Part shown: positions 1 through 6,741 of the stretch, piece by piece
How the letters are laid out: each line of letters starts with the position of its first letter
Numbering within the stretch: the stretch's first letter is position 1
NCBI GenBank assembly: GCA_040403075.1
Contig: JBBALJ010000091.1
Span: forward strand, 1-12,162
Direction of reading: 5' to 3'
Length of the DNA stretch: 12,162 bases
DNA from: RGVD01 sp040403075
GTDB lineage: Bacteria > Bacteroidota > Bacteroidia > UKL13-3
The notes under the pieces: generated by a model
The model's database searches: none
Told to the model about the DNA's origin: nothing
The model's input: the letters and a program-made list of their open reading frames with translations, nothing else
Made by a program: the position numbers and the translations under genes

Positions 1-410
1 AATTTCATCTTCACATGCTCAATATCTGCTTCCCAAAAATGCTCGCCTATTTCTGTAAAGCCATGTTTTGCATATAGACCTTTAGCGGTTAATTGGGCAT
101 GTAGATATATTAATTTATCCTTTTCTGGCAAATCTGCTATCACGGTTTTTAGCAATGCAGAAGCCACACCTTTATTCCTAAACTCTTCTAGCACGGCAAA
201 GCGCTCCAATTTGTATCCCTTATCTGTTTTGCGCCAACGGGCAGTGCCAGTAGCTACACCATCATAAAGGGCTAAAAAATGGGTTGATTCGTCTTCAAAC
301 TCCCACTCAATTTCTTCGGCACAATTTTGTCCTATAACAAAAACCACTTTGCGAATGGCCCATGCGGTTTCTAGGTCTTTTTGATCTGATATTTTGATTA
401 CCTGCAACAT
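1..410 (-). CDS. GNAT family N-acetyltransferase, C-terminus beyond window
   Basis: A minus-strand reading frame opens with ATG at 410-408 and stays open to the window edge, giving 136 codons; the stop is not seen. The product starts MLQVIKISDQKDLETAWAIR. It carries the GNAT acetyl-CoA-binding signature near residues 71-86 (LERFAVLEEFRNKGVASALL, with R-x-K-G-V-A as the pyrophosphate-binding loop). A later segment, LHAQLTAKGLYAKHGFTEIGEHF, is the usual strand 5/helix 4 region. This arrangement resembles the small ElaA/YjcF-like acetyltransferases of about 145-150 residues, so probably only a few residues are missing. The acceptor substrate cannot be read from the sequence. The gene is divergent from the aldolase gene, with about 96 bp between the two starts. 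The family call is firm; the function is open. Confidence 0.88.
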   Translation of the reverse strand, partial: MLQVIKISDQKDLETAWAIRKVVFVIGQNCAEEIEWEFEDESTHFLALYDGVATGTARWRKTDKGYKLERFAVLEEFRNKGVASALLKTVIADLPEKDKLIYLHAQLTAKGLYAKHGFTEIGEHFWEADIEHVKMK

Positions 411-414
411 GAAG

Positions 415-422
415 CAAACATA
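415..422 (-). promoter_or_regulatory. Bacteroidota -7 element upstream of the acetyltransferase gene
   Basis: On the minus strand the octamer TATGTTTG matches TAnnTTTG, the -7 consensus of Bacteroidota primary sigma factors. It ends only 4 nt before the ATG at 410. If it is used, transcription would start at or next to the start codon, giving a leaderless or near-leaderless mRNA. I see no convincing -33 TTG at the expected spacing. Confidence 0.4.
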
Positions 423-480
423 AGCAGTTATTTACAAACTAAGAAAATTCATAAAAGCTTCTCACTTTGCCAAAAAAGTG

Positions 481-488
481 TAAGTTTG
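481..488 (+). promoter_or_regulatory. Bacteroidota -7 element of the aldolase gene
   Basis: TAAGTTTG matches TAnnTTTG and lies 18 nt before the ATG at 507. This places the expected transcription start around 493-496. The element overlaps the upstream alternative TTG codon at 486, which would therefore not be transcribed; this favours the ATG at 507 as the start. No clear -33 TTG is visible. Confidence 0.5.
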
Positions 489-506
489 TCGAAATTTTTT
501 ATAATT

Positions 507-1571
507 ATGAATTCAGCCACTTCAAAAACAGCAGAACTTTTAGGCGACAAAGCCGAATCATTATTAAATCACGAGTGTAAAACCATCTCAAAAAGCAGTT
601 TACACTTACCTGGTCCTGACTTTATTGACAGGGTTTTTCAAGGTACTAACCGTTCACCACAAGTATTAAGAAGTCTAGGCGCTTTATATGGCACTGGCCG
701 TTTGGCTAATACAGGTTATGTTTCAATTCTTCCTGTTGATCAAGGAATTGAGCATTCAGCAGGTGCTTCATTTGCACCAAATCCTGCATTTTTTGATCCT
801 GAAAACATTGTTAAATTAGCCATCGAAGGTGGTTGTAATGCTGTAGCATCAACTTATGGTGTGTTGGCAGCTTGCTCACGCAAATATGCTCACAAAATAC
901 CTTTCATTGTAAAAATCAATCACAACGAATTTATATCATATCCTAACAAATTTGACCAAATCATGTTTGGTTCTGTGGACGAGGCTTGGAACCTAGGTGC
1001 TACTGCAGTAGGTGCAACCATCTATTTTGGTTCTGAGGAGTCGGGCCGTCAAATCCAAGAAGTAGCAGCAGCTTTCGAGCGTGCTCACGAATTGGGTATG
1101 GCTACCATTTTATGGTGCTACTTGCGTAACAATGCTTTCAAAAAAGACGGTGTTGATTACCATACTGCTGCTGACTTAACAGCTCAAGCTAACCACTTAG
1201 GTGTTACCATACAAGCGGATATCATCAAACAAAAATTGCCTACTAACAATGGTGGTTACACTGCTGTTAACTTTGGTAAAACACACGATAAAGTATATAC
1301 TGAACTTTCGTCAAATCACCCAATTGATTTAGCTCGTTACCAAGTAGCTAATTGCTATATGGGTCGCCAAGGCTTAATCAACTCAGGCGGAGAGAGCAAA
1401 GGTGCTAGCGATATGTCGGAAGCAGTAATGACAGCAGTAATCAACAAGCGTGCTGGCGGTCAAGGTTTGATATCTGGCCGCAAAGCATTCCAAAAACCAA
1501 TAAACGATGGTGTAGCTTTATTAAACGCTATTCAAGACGTTTATTTGGATAATTCAATAACAATTGCATAA
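507..1571 (+). CDS. fbaB: Class I fructose-bisphosphate aldolase (DhnA/FbaB type)
   Basis: The product is a 354-residue cytosolic TIM-barrel enzyme that reversibly cleaves fructose 1,6-bisphosphate into dihydroxyacetone phosphate and glyceraldehyde 3-phosphate through a Schiff-base lysine, in glycolysis and gluconeogenesis. Length and sequence match the DhnA family; E. coli FbaB has about 350 residues. Visible motifs, numbered from the ATG, are VDQGIEH at 77-83, IVKINH at 134-139, and ADIIKQKLP at 237-245 with Lys241 the likely Schiff-base lysine. SGGESKG at 293-299 and GLISGRKAF at 320-328 look like the phosphate-binding loops. An in-frame TTG at 486 would add seven residues (MSKFFII), but it lies inside the predicted -7 element, so I use ATG 507. 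The gene is followed 80 nt later by accD on the same strand, with a hairpin between them. The enzyme call is firm. Confidence 0.95.
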   Translation: MNSATSKTAELLGDKAESLLNHECKTISKSSLHLPGPDFIDRVFQGTNRSPQVLRSLGALYGTGRLANTGYVSILPVDQGIEHSAGASFAPNPAFFDPENIVKLAIEGGCNAVASTYGVLAACSRKYAHKIPFIVKINHNEFISYPNKFDQIMFGSVDEAWNLGATAVGATIYFGSEESGRQIQEVAAAFERAHELGMATILWCYLRNNAFKKDGVDYHTAADLTAQANHLGVTIQADIIKQKLPTNNGGYTAVNFGKTHDKVYTELSSNHPIDLARYQVANCYMGRQGLINSGGESKGASDMSEAVMTAVINKRAGGQGLISGRKAFQKPINDGVALLNAIQDVYLDNSITIA

Positions 1572-1590
1572 TACTATGTAAATGAATTTA

Positions 1591-1634
1591 TGTGTGAATG
1601 TGTGTATTGATTCTTTCATACACACATTTTCACA
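1591..1634 (+). terminator. Imperfect hairpin between aldolase and accD, possible weak terminator
   Basis: TGTGTGAATGTGTGTA (1591-1606) pairs with TACACACATTTTCACA (1619-1634) around a 12-nt loop, with one two-base mismatch. It is followed by TTTATAG rather than a proper T-run, so termination would be partial at best. It could separate the aldolase from accD, attenuate read-through, or mark an mRNA processing or stability point. Confidence 0.4.
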
Positions 1635-1651
1635 TTTATAGATAAAATAAA

Positions 1652-2536
1652 ATGAGTTGGTTTAAAAGAAAAATAGAGGGAATCACAACATCTACATCCG
1701 AAAAGAAATCGGTGCCTGACGGCTTGTGGCATAAATGTCCACGATGCAAAAAGGCTATCTTATCCTCGGATCATGCAGCTAACCAATATGTTTGCAGCAG
1801 TTGTAATTACCACGATAAAATAGGCTCTTTAGAGTATTTCCAAATCCTTTTTGGTGATGGAAACTATACCGAGTTGTTTGCAAACATTACACCTACCGAC
1901 CCACTTAAATTTACTGATACCAAGGCCTACAAAATAAGGCTAGAAGAAAGTCAGAAAAAAAGCGGTATGACCGATGCCATGAGAGTGGCTGTAGGAAATA
2001 TTGACGAAGACATCAAATTGGTGGTGGCATGTATGGACTTTGGTTTTATTGGTGGTAGTATGGGTAGTGTGATGGGCGAAAAAATAGCCCGTGCAATAGA
2101 CTATGGAAGAGAGCATAAAATTCCTGTCATGGTAGTGTCTAAAAGCGGTGGTGCACGTATGATGGAAGCAGCCTTTAGCTTAATGCAAATGGCTAAAACC
2201 TCTGCTAAATTAGCCCTTTTGGCCCAAGCGGGAGTTCCTTATATTTCATTGTTAACCGATCCTACCACAGGTGGTGTAACAGCTAGTTTTGCCATGTTGG
2301 GTGATGTAAACATTGCCGAACCGGAAGCATTGATTGGCTTTGCTGGACCACGTGTTATCAAAGAAACTATTGGTAAAGATTTACCTAAAGGATTTCAAAG
2401 CTCTGAGTTTTTATTAGAGCATGGTTTTGTGGACTTGATTGTACCTAGAACCGAATTAAGAAGCAAATTAAGCGAGCTTCTTCATATGTTGGCAGATTTG
2501 CCCATACGAAACAAAGAAGTAGCCGCACAAGCATAA
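1652..2536 (+). CDS. accD: Acetyl-CoA carboxylase carboxyltransferase subunit beta
   Basis: The product is a 294-residue cytosolic subunit. With AccA it forms the carboxyltransferase that moves the carboxyl group from biotin on BCCP to acetyl-CoA, making malonyl-CoA for fatty acid synthesis. The N-terminal four-cysteine zinc finger characteristic of bacterial AccD is present: Cys29, Cys32, Cys48 and Cys51 in CPRC-x15-CSSC. The crotonase-fold domain follows, with GGSMGSVMGEK at 134-144, SKSGGARM at 163-170, and LTDPTTGGVTASF at 201-213, which carries the Gly-Gly oxyanion loop. AGPRVI at 231-236 is also typical. Length and motif order are normal for AccD and the ATG start gives the standard MSWFKRK beginning. 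accA, accB and accC are not in the window. The gene may share transcripts with the upstream aldolase gene, and it ends just before a strong terminator. Confidence 0.97.
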   Translation: MSWFKRKIEGITTSTSEKKSVPDGLWHKCPRCKKAILSSDHAANQYVCSSCNYHDKIGSLEYFQILFGDGNYTELFANITPTDPLKFTDTKAYKIRLEESQKKSGMTDAMRVAVGNIDEDIKLVVACMDFGFIGGSMGSVMGEKIARAIDYGREHKIPVMVVSKSGGARMMEAAFSLMQMAKTSAKLALLAQAGVPYISLLTDPTTGGVTASFAMLGDVNIAEPEALIGFAGPRVIKETIGKDLPKGFQSSEFLLEHGFVDLIVPRTELRSKLSELLHMLADLPIRNKEVAAQA

Positions 2537-2541
2537 TTAAT

Positions 2542-2576
2542 AAAGCCCTGCAAATTTTTGTAGGGCTTTTTTTTTT
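2542..2576 (+). terminator. Strong intrinsic terminator after accD
   Basis: AAAGCCCTGCAAA (2542-2554) pairs with TTTGTAGGGCTTT (2557-2569), a 13-bp stem with one G-U pair and a very tight TT loop. The 3' arm runs into ten T residues (2567-2576). It starts 5 nt after the accD stop. The opposite-strand peptidase gene ends 30 bp further on, so the structure separates convergent genes and may work weakly in both directions. Confidence 0.88.
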
Positions 2577-2605
2577 GTTGACATTTTCTATGAATAGTGG
2601 CCTAT

Positions 2606-4264
2606 TTATTTTTTAGCCACCGGCTTCAAAATACTTTCGTATTTGTTTTTATCTGCCAATACTTTTAGGGCTTCAAGAATATCTTCATCATGGTCGAAAG
2701 CAGTTTCATAATGCGCTTTTTGGAAGTAGTAACGTTTGGCAATTTCTTCTTCAAGCAATAGTTTTATCTCTTCTTTGTTTTTTTCTATATCAGCTTTCTT
2801 ATCATGTTGCAGTTCTTTTTTCATGCTTTCATATTGCGCTTTTACGGCATCAAAGTACTTTTCTTCTTCGGCTTTCTTTTTAAACTCATCCAATGATTTC
2901 TCAGTAGATGTGGTATAGCCATAGTCTTTGTCGGTAATAAACTTTTTAAAATCTTCAAAGTCAGCTTCGCTTATCTTAAAATCTTTAGCAGTTGCGATGC
3001 TAGCATTTTTATAACGGTATTGGGTTGCGAAATCAAATACCAAAAGTTTGCTAATAAGGCTTTGTGCTATTTGAGAATAGTTTTTTGTTGGCACAACGAT
3101 GTCTGGATCAACCCCACCACCATCATATACTTTTCTACCATTTTTGGTTTTAAATTCTTTCTTCAAACTATCAGGCATATTGCCCACGCTACCATCTTCG
3201 TTGCGGTGGCTATAGTCCAATGCTTGAATACATCTTCCAGAAGGAACATAATATTTAGCGGTAGTAATCTTTACCTGTGCATTGTAGTTTAAAGGTCGTG
3301 TAGATTGCACCAAGCCTTTACCAAAAGTCTTTTGACCTACCACCACTGCGCGGTCTAAGTCTTGCAAAGCACCACTCACAATTTCACTGGCAGATGCTGA
3401 ACCACGGCTGGTAAGAACCACCATAGGCAATTCCAAATCTACAGGTTGGTTAAGGGTTCTATATGTTTTATCCCACTCACTCACTTTACCTTTGGTGCTT
3501 ACCACTTCTTGTCCAATGGGCGTAAACACATTCACAATATTAATGGCTTCATGCAGCAATCCACCTGGGTTGCCACGTACATCTAAAATCACATTTTTGA
3601 TACCAGGATTTTTCTTTAAGGCTACCAAAGCATCAGCCACTTCTTTGCCTGCATCGTTGGTAAACTGAGCCAATTTGATATAACCTGTTTCGTTATTAAT
3701 CATGCCATAGTATGGCACATTTTTCATCTTAATCTCTTCGCGAGTAAGGTTCTTTTCTATGTCTTTGCCGCCTCTTCTAATCACTATTTTTACCTTAGTG
3801 CCCGGTTGTCCCTTTAGCATTTTGCTTACATCACCTGAGTTCTTTCCTTTGGTTGATTTACCTTCAATTTCTACAATTAAATCACCTGCCATCAAGCCTT
3901 CTTTTTGCGCAGGGTAACCTTCGTAAGGATCAGTAATCATGACATAATCACCTTTTATACCTATCATAGCGCCTACACCACCATATTGCCCGGTCATTTG
4001 CACCCTAAAATCTTCAGCCTCCGCTTCGCTGATATAATTGGTGTAGGGGTCAAGCTGATTCAGCATTTCATCAATGGCTTTTTTGGTCAGTTTACCTGCA
4101 TCAATTTCATCTACGTAGTAGGTATTAATCTCACGAAAAACAGAAGCAAACAAGTCGAGGTTTTTAGATATTTCAAAATAGGCTTCTCCTCCTTTGAAAG
4201 AGACTAAACCAATTATCAATATTGAACTGATTGCGATTATTCTTTTTACTTTGCTATTCATCAT
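2606..4264 (-). CDS. S41 family C-terminal processing peptidase (CtpA/Prc-like) with PDZ domain
   Basis: This is an envelope serine protease that cleaves proteins near their C-termini. Numbering here is from the GTG at 4282; subtract 6 for the ATG start chosen. A basic N-terminus and one hydrophobic segment (about 11-30) form a signal anchor. A helical region is followed by a PDZ domain (about 95-180, YGGVGAMIG at 100-108). The tail-specific protease core has LDVRGNPGG at 233-241. The catalytic Ser297 lies in GSASASE and Lys322 in FGKGLVQ, 25 residues apart as in E. coli Prc and B. subtilis CtpB; Gln326 completes the triad. A charged, coiled-coil-like C-terminal extension of about 150 residues follows (about 405-558). 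The GTG at 4282 overlaps a predicted -7 element and would lie upstream of the transcript start, so ATG 4264 (or 4261) is the likelier start, giving about 552 residues. The substrate is unknown. The gene is divergent from the lipoprotein gene. Confidence 0.93.
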   Translation of the reverse strand: MMNSKVKRIIAISSILIIGLVSFKGGEAYFEISKNLDLFASVFREINTYYVDEIDAGKLTKKAIDEMLNQLDPYTNYISEAEAEDFRVQMTGQYGGVGAMIGIKGDYVMITDPYEGYPAQKEGLMAGDLIVEIEGKSTKGKNSGDVSKMLKGQPGTKVKIVIRRGGKDIEKNLTREEIKMKNVPYYGMINNETGYIKLAQFTNDAGKEVADALVALKKNPGIKNVILDVRGNPGGLLHEAINIVNVFTPIGQEVVSTKGKVSEWDKTYRTLNQPVDLELPMVVLTSRGSASASEIVSGALQDLDRAVVVGQKTFGKGLVQSTRPLNYNAQVKITTAKYYVPSGRCIQALDYSHRNEDGSVGNMPDSLKKEFKTKNGRKVYDGGGVDPDIVVPTKNYSQIAQSLISKLLVFDFATQYRYKNASIATAKDFKISEADFEDFKKFITDKDYGYTTSTEKSLDEFKKKAEEEKYFDAVKAQYESMKKELQHDKKADIEKNKEEIKLLLEEEIAKRYYFQKAHYETAFDHDEDILEALKVLADKNKYESILKPVAKK

Positions 4265-4281
4265 ACTTGATTTATTGTACA

Positions 4282-4289
4282 CAAACCTA
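4282..4289 (-). promoter_or_regulatory. Bacteroidota -7 element of the S41 peptidase gene
   Basis: On the minus strand TAGGTTTG matches TAnnTTTG and lies 17 nt upstream of the ATG at 4264. It touches the G of the alternative GTG start at 4282, which therefore should not be in the mRNA. No clear -33 TTG is present at the usual distance. Confidence 0.5.
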
Positions 4290-4316
4290 TCAAAAAGAAA
4301 AGATATTTTATTGCCG

Positions 4317-4349
4317 TTTGCGTAAATTTGGTGTCTTATCTTATTTTTG
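4317..4349 (+). promoter_or_regulatory. Promoter of the lipoprotein gene (TTTG-N21-TATTTTTG)
   Basis: TTTG at 4317-4320 and TATTTTTG at 4342-4349 are separated by 21 nt, fitting the Bacteroidota -33/-7 arrangement. The -7 box ends 22 nt before the ATG at 4372, predicting a short leader of about 15 nt. It lies back to back with the peptidase promoter, about 50 bp apart between -7 boxes. Confidence 0.65.
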
Positions 4350-4371
4350 ACTTTCCATATAACGTAGAACC

Positions 4372-4776
4372 ATGAAAAAAGTTATTGTCATAGCCCTTGT
4401 TTGCCTAGCTGCTTGTAGCAAACCTGTTTCGCCACTTCAAAAAGAAATTAACGACTTTGAACATATCGTAGATTCTTTCCTTCAAGTGAATCAAGATTTC
4501 AGAGAAAGCTATGATACAGTCTATCAAGAAAGACCTATTGACCCAACAGATCCGGAATTTTATACAATTGATACAACAGTTTACGGACCAGAAAATAAAA
4601 AATCTATTTTTTATAATATATCAGAAGGTGGTCATCCTTATAGTGATGCCTATAAACATACCTACAATTACAGAACTGAATTATTAGACAGCTTGATGAG
4701 CCAGATGAGCGACAAACAAAGAACCGAATATTTGGTGATGAAGAATAAGCTACAAATGTTGATGCCAAAGTACTAG
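4372..4776 (+). CDS. Small predicted lipoprotein of unknown function
   Basis: The product has 134 residues. The N-terminus MKKVIVIALVCLAACSK is a type II signal peptide with a lipobox (LAAC) ending at Cys15, so the mature protein should be lipid-anchored in the envelope. After the anchor come a predicted helix (about 20-45), an acidic, Thr/Tyr-rich middle part (DTVYQERPIDPTDPEFYTID, about 48-67), and a C-terminal helix (about 105-132) rich in Met, Lys and Leu. There are no further cysteines and no motif I recognise. A good promoter sits just upstream, and the divergent neighbour is the envelope peptidase. A role as substrate or partner of that peptidase is possible but only a guess from position. 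No intrinsic terminator follows clearly. Confidence 0.78.
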   Translation: MKKVIVIALVCLAACSKPVSPLQKEINDFEHIVDSFLQVNQDFRESYDTVYQERPIDPTDPEFYTIDTTVYGPENKKSIFYNISEGGHPYSDAYKHTYNYRTELLDSLMSQMSDKQRTEYLVMKNKLQMLMPKY

Positions 4777-4780
4777 TTCT

Positions 4781-4891
4781 GTGCAAGGTTAACGGTGCAT
4801 TGTGCGATGTAGTTTGTGGATAGTGCTTGGTAATGAGTGCATAGTGGATTATGCGAAATAGTTGTGCAATGCGGATTGTGCGCTGTGCATT
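4781..4891. repeat. GTGC-rich degenerate low-complexity tract
   Basis: This stretch of about 110 bp holds eight copies of GTGC and two of ATGCG at irregular spacing of about 8-20 nt, in contexts such as GGTGCATTGTGCGATG and TTGTGCAATGCGGATTGTGC. The unit is too degenerate for a tandem repeat or a CRISPR array. It begins right after the lipoprotein stop. The remaining bases to the gap (4892-5056) hold a weak 7-bp hairpin at 4930-4953 and no supportable gene. Confidence 0.5.
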
Positions 4892-5056
4892 TGATGGATT
4901 GAAGTGAAAGTTGAAGCATATTTCTGTTTGATGTTGTTATTATAACCAACATCTTCATCGAATAATTGGTATGCATATCTAATCAATGATGTTCCAAATC
5001 TATTGATAAGTTTACCATGAAGGGATAAAATAATAATAACTATAGGTGAATTCTAT

Positions 5057-5156
5057 NNNNNNNNNNNNNNNNNNNNNNNNNNNNNNNNNNNNNNNNNNNN
5101 NNNNNNNNNNNNNNNNNNNNNNNNNNNNNNNNNNNNNNNNNNNNNNNNNNNNNNNN
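5057..5156. other. Assembly gap (100 N)
   Basis: Exactly 100 N, a conventional placeholder for a scaffold join of unknown length. It lies between the GTGC-rich tract and the end of the zinc-ribbon gene, so sequence of unknown size, possibly a repeat or whole genes, is missing here. Confidence 0.98.
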
Positions 5157-5174
5157 GGGTTCAATATCACAGAC

Positions 5175-5537
5175 CTAAGCCTCTTTTCTTTTCACCAACA
5201 TATACAGATCGTTTTCTAATGGCAAGTAGCCATACTCATAGCAAAACATATAATTCGCTCCTGCCTTGGTGGTGTATATATGGGTATGATAATTAAAATT
5301 AAATCCTTTGTCTTGTAGCTTCTTTAAGCCCACAGTGGTTTTGCCCTCATTGGCAGGAGTCAGTTCTTCAATAATTCTTCGGTTCTTACGCAATATATTA
5401 TTGATGTTTTTCATCAAGGCAGATGAATCACTATTGAGTTTATTGTTGTAAGCACTGCGGCAAGCATCATCACAAAATTTTTTATCTGCACGGCCTTTAA
5501 TTACTTCGCCACATTCGGCACATATTTTTGCTTCCAT
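5175..5537 (-). CDS. Small zinc-ribbon protein of unknown function
   Basis: The product has 120 residues. The N-terminus carries a zinc-binding pair, CAEC (Cys6, Cys9) and CDDAC (Cys22, Cys26), in the context GRADKKFCDDACRSAYNN. This resembles the short treble-clef/zinc-ribbon domains of the DUF2116 kind. It is followed by a basic, Asn-rich helix (about 30-60, KNINNILRKNRRIIEEL) and a C-terminal part with many aromatics (FNFNYHTHIYTTKAGANYMFCYEYGYLPL). A nucleic-acid-binding role would fit the zinc ribbon and basic helix but is inference. The ATG is 2 nt downstream of the stop of the preceding gene, so the two are co-transcribed. It is the last gene of the four-gene operon before the assembly gap, and no terminator is visible in the 18 bp left. 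Confidence 0.8.
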   Translation of the reverse strand: MEAKICAECGEVIKGRADKKFCDDACRSAYNNKLNSDSSALMKNINNILRKNRRIIEELTPANEGKTTVGLKKLQDKGFNFNYHTHIYTTKAGANYMFCYEYGYLPLENDLYMLVKRKEA

Positions 5538-5539
5538 GT

Positions 5540-5944
5540 CTAATTATTTTTTGTTCCTACTTTGTCATAAGGTCTTGCTCTAAGCGCACTCCAAGTATCG
5601 TCAATGGCTACTTGTGTTACTGCTTCTTGTCCTATCAAATCAAAGGCTTTCCAAACCGTTTCTCTTTTAATATCGCTCTTAATCTTACCTGTTCCTTTTG
5701 GATAACTTGCCCAAAACACACAATCATACTTTCCTGCTTGACCTACACTTTTTACAAGTTCCTCTAAAGTTGATTGTTTATCTGCAAATACATGCACATA
5801 ATCATATGCTCCCAAATTCTTTTTTAAAGGCTTTGTATCATAAGAAATACCATCAAAAATGGGCAATAAAGAATCAGGAAGATTCACTAAAAGCGTTTTT
5901 CCTACACTATCTAACCTAAGCTTTTTGATAATGTCAGTTTGCAT
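5540..5944 (-). CDS. Conserved hypothetical protein, DUF3052-like
   Basis: The product has 134 residues, with no signal peptide or membrane segment, so it is probably cytosolic. It has an alternating strand/helix pattern: TLLVNLP at 17-23, YDYVHVFADK at 47-56, CVFWASYPKGTGKIKSD at 75-91, and VTQVAIDDTWSALRARP at 109-125. The W-x-SYPKG-x-x-K and VAIDDTWSALR-x-RP motifs are features I associate with a widespread uncharacterised family often labelled DUF3052-like; the label is from memory and not certain. No catalytic set is evident. It lies 8 nt after the PIN toxin stop and 2 nt before the zinc-ribbon gene, so it belongs to the toxin-antitoxin operon. Its role there is unknown. Confidence 0.78.
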   Translation of the reverse strand: MQTDIIKKLRLDSVGKTLLVNLPDSLLPIFDGISYDTKPLKKNLGAYDYVHVFADKQSTLEELVKSVGQAGKYDCVFWASYPKGTGKIKSDIKRETVWKAFDLIGQEAVTQVAIDDTWSALRARPYDKVGTKNN

Positions 5945-5952
5945 ATTTCAAT

Positions 5953-6432
5953 TTAAAATTTGGTTAGTTTTAGCCTCAGTGCAAGCAAATCCGAAGTATT
6001 ATACACATTTCTAAAGCGCCTTTGCTTTAAACCATTATACAGTTCCTTATCACCAGTCCATAAAAAGGCTTTAAGGTGCTTAGATAGTGCTATAAAATCA
6101 GTATCATCAATATCCACTTCTCTTGCAATTTCTTTAGCTTTAACCCAAGTTTTTTGAGGAATAAGTTCTTCGTTTATAAAACTAATTTTTGAATAAATTT
6201 TTATTTGAGATTCTCGTAATTGTACTTCAGATAACTTAGAAATTTTTAATAGTTTTTTCCAATGTTTATCAATTTCAAATTGCATATAATGGCAACTATA
6301 AAACTCAATAAATGGTTCTGAATTAAAAATCAAATCGCCTATTGTACCATTTGAATTTAACAGTGAACTGAAAATAATATTGGTATCAACAACTACTTTT
6401 ACAACTGAATTTACTGGACTAGCAGCAACCAT
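5953..6432 (-). CDS. PIN-domain ribonuclease, VapC-like toxin
   Basis: The product is a 159-residue PIN-domain protein, expected to be a metal-dependent RNase that acts as the toxin of a type II toxin-antitoxin pair. The conserved first acidic residue is Asp16 in VVDTNIIFSSLL. Glu53 follows in MQFEIDKH, then the acidic cluster DIDDTDFIALS at 107-117 and TGDKEL at 126-131, the order expected for PIN active sites. The first 11 residues (MVAASPVNSVV) precede the first beta strand and make a slightly long N-terminus; no better ATG is available. The gene starts 12 nt after the antitoxin stop and is followed 8 nt later by the conserved hypothetical gene. RNA targets cannot be inferred. The family assignment is good; toxicity is inferred from the pairing. 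Confidence 0.88.
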   Translation of the reverse strand: MVAASPVNSVVKVVVDTNIIFSSLLNSNGTIGDLIFNSEPFIEFYSCHYMQFEIDKHWKKLLKISKLSEVQLRESQIKIYSKISFINEELIPQKTWVKAKEIAREVDIDDTDFIALSKHLKAFLWTGDKELYNGLKQRRFRNVYNTSDLLALRLKLTKF

Positions 6433-6444
6433 CCTCCTTGAATT

Positions 6445-6648
6445 TTATTTAATAAATCTAGTACTATTTTTCTTCCACCAACCTTTTTTAATTTCTTTAG
6501 AAAGTTTGTCAACATCTGATTGCTTTGCTTTTGAGTTTGCTGTTGCTTCTTTGTATATTAAATAATCTACTAATCGCTGTACACCCTCAGTATCCACATT
6601 AGATGGAAGACGAATTATCACTTCATTGTTGGTTCTTTCTATTAGCAT
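6445..6648 (-). CDS. Antitoxin of the PIN-domain toxin-antitoxin pair
   Basis: The product has 67 residues, is basic, and is encoded directly upstream of the PIN toxin with 12 nt between them, the usual antitoxin-first order. The N-terminal half (MLIERTNNEVIIRLPSNVD) predicts short strands. The middle (TEGVQRLVDYLIYKEATA) predicts a helix. The lysine-rich C-terminal half ends in KKGWWKKNSTRFIK, a tail likely to bind and block the toxin active site. I recognise this protein type as the usual partner of PIN toxins in Bacteroidota, but it does not show a classical VapB AbrB or ribbon-helix-helix motif. A -7 element and a palindrome upstream fit autoregulation by the toxin-antitoxin complex. Confidence 0.82.
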   Translation of the reverse strand: MLIERTNNEVIIRLPSNVDTEGVQRLVDYLIYKEATANSKAKQSDVDKLSKEIKKGWWKKNSTRFIK

Positions 6649-6666
6649 TTTTTTCTAATTATTATT

Positions 6667-6698
6667 CAAATATACATTTCTGTTTTACTTTTAAAACA
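6667..6698 (-). promoter_or_regulatory. Promoter and candidate operator of the toxin-antitoxin operon
   Basis: On the minus strand TATATTTG (6674-6667) matches the TAnnTTTG -7 box, 18 nt upstream of the antitoxin ATG. Just upstream lies a perfect palindrome, TGTTTTA-AAAG-TAAAACA (6698-6681), whose distal arm occupies the expected -33 position. A repressor bound there would block the promoter, the classical layout for an autoregulated toxin-antitoxin operon. AT-rich palindromes also arise by chance, so the operator part is tentative. Confidence 0.5.
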
Positions 6699-6741
6699 TT
6701 GTGAAGCTGTATTTTATAAGCGCAATATAATAAAAATATTT

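Noticed and set aside
2736..4207. Several plus-strand open frames of 60-100 codons (2736-2918, 3020-3292, 3905-4207)
   Set aside because: They lie wholly opposite the S41 peptidase gene, have biased composition, no promoter and no recognisable motif.
4781..4891. CRISPR array or tandem repeat
   Set aside because: Spacing between GTGC units is irregular, the units are degenerate, and no repeat-spacer periodicity exists; no cas genes are present.
4930..4953. Hairpin GATGTTG/CAACATC as terminator of the lipoprotein gene
   Set aside because: Only 7 bp, loop of 10, no T-run after it, and about 150 bp after the stop.
4849..5052. A minus-strand open frame of 67 codons (containing KLINRFGTSLIRYAYQLFD) ending in the GTGC-rich tract
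   Set aside because: It has a stop codon right at its upstream end near the gap, no start codon until residue 55, and runs into low-complexity sequence. It might be a remnant of a gene lost in the gap, but it cannot be supported.
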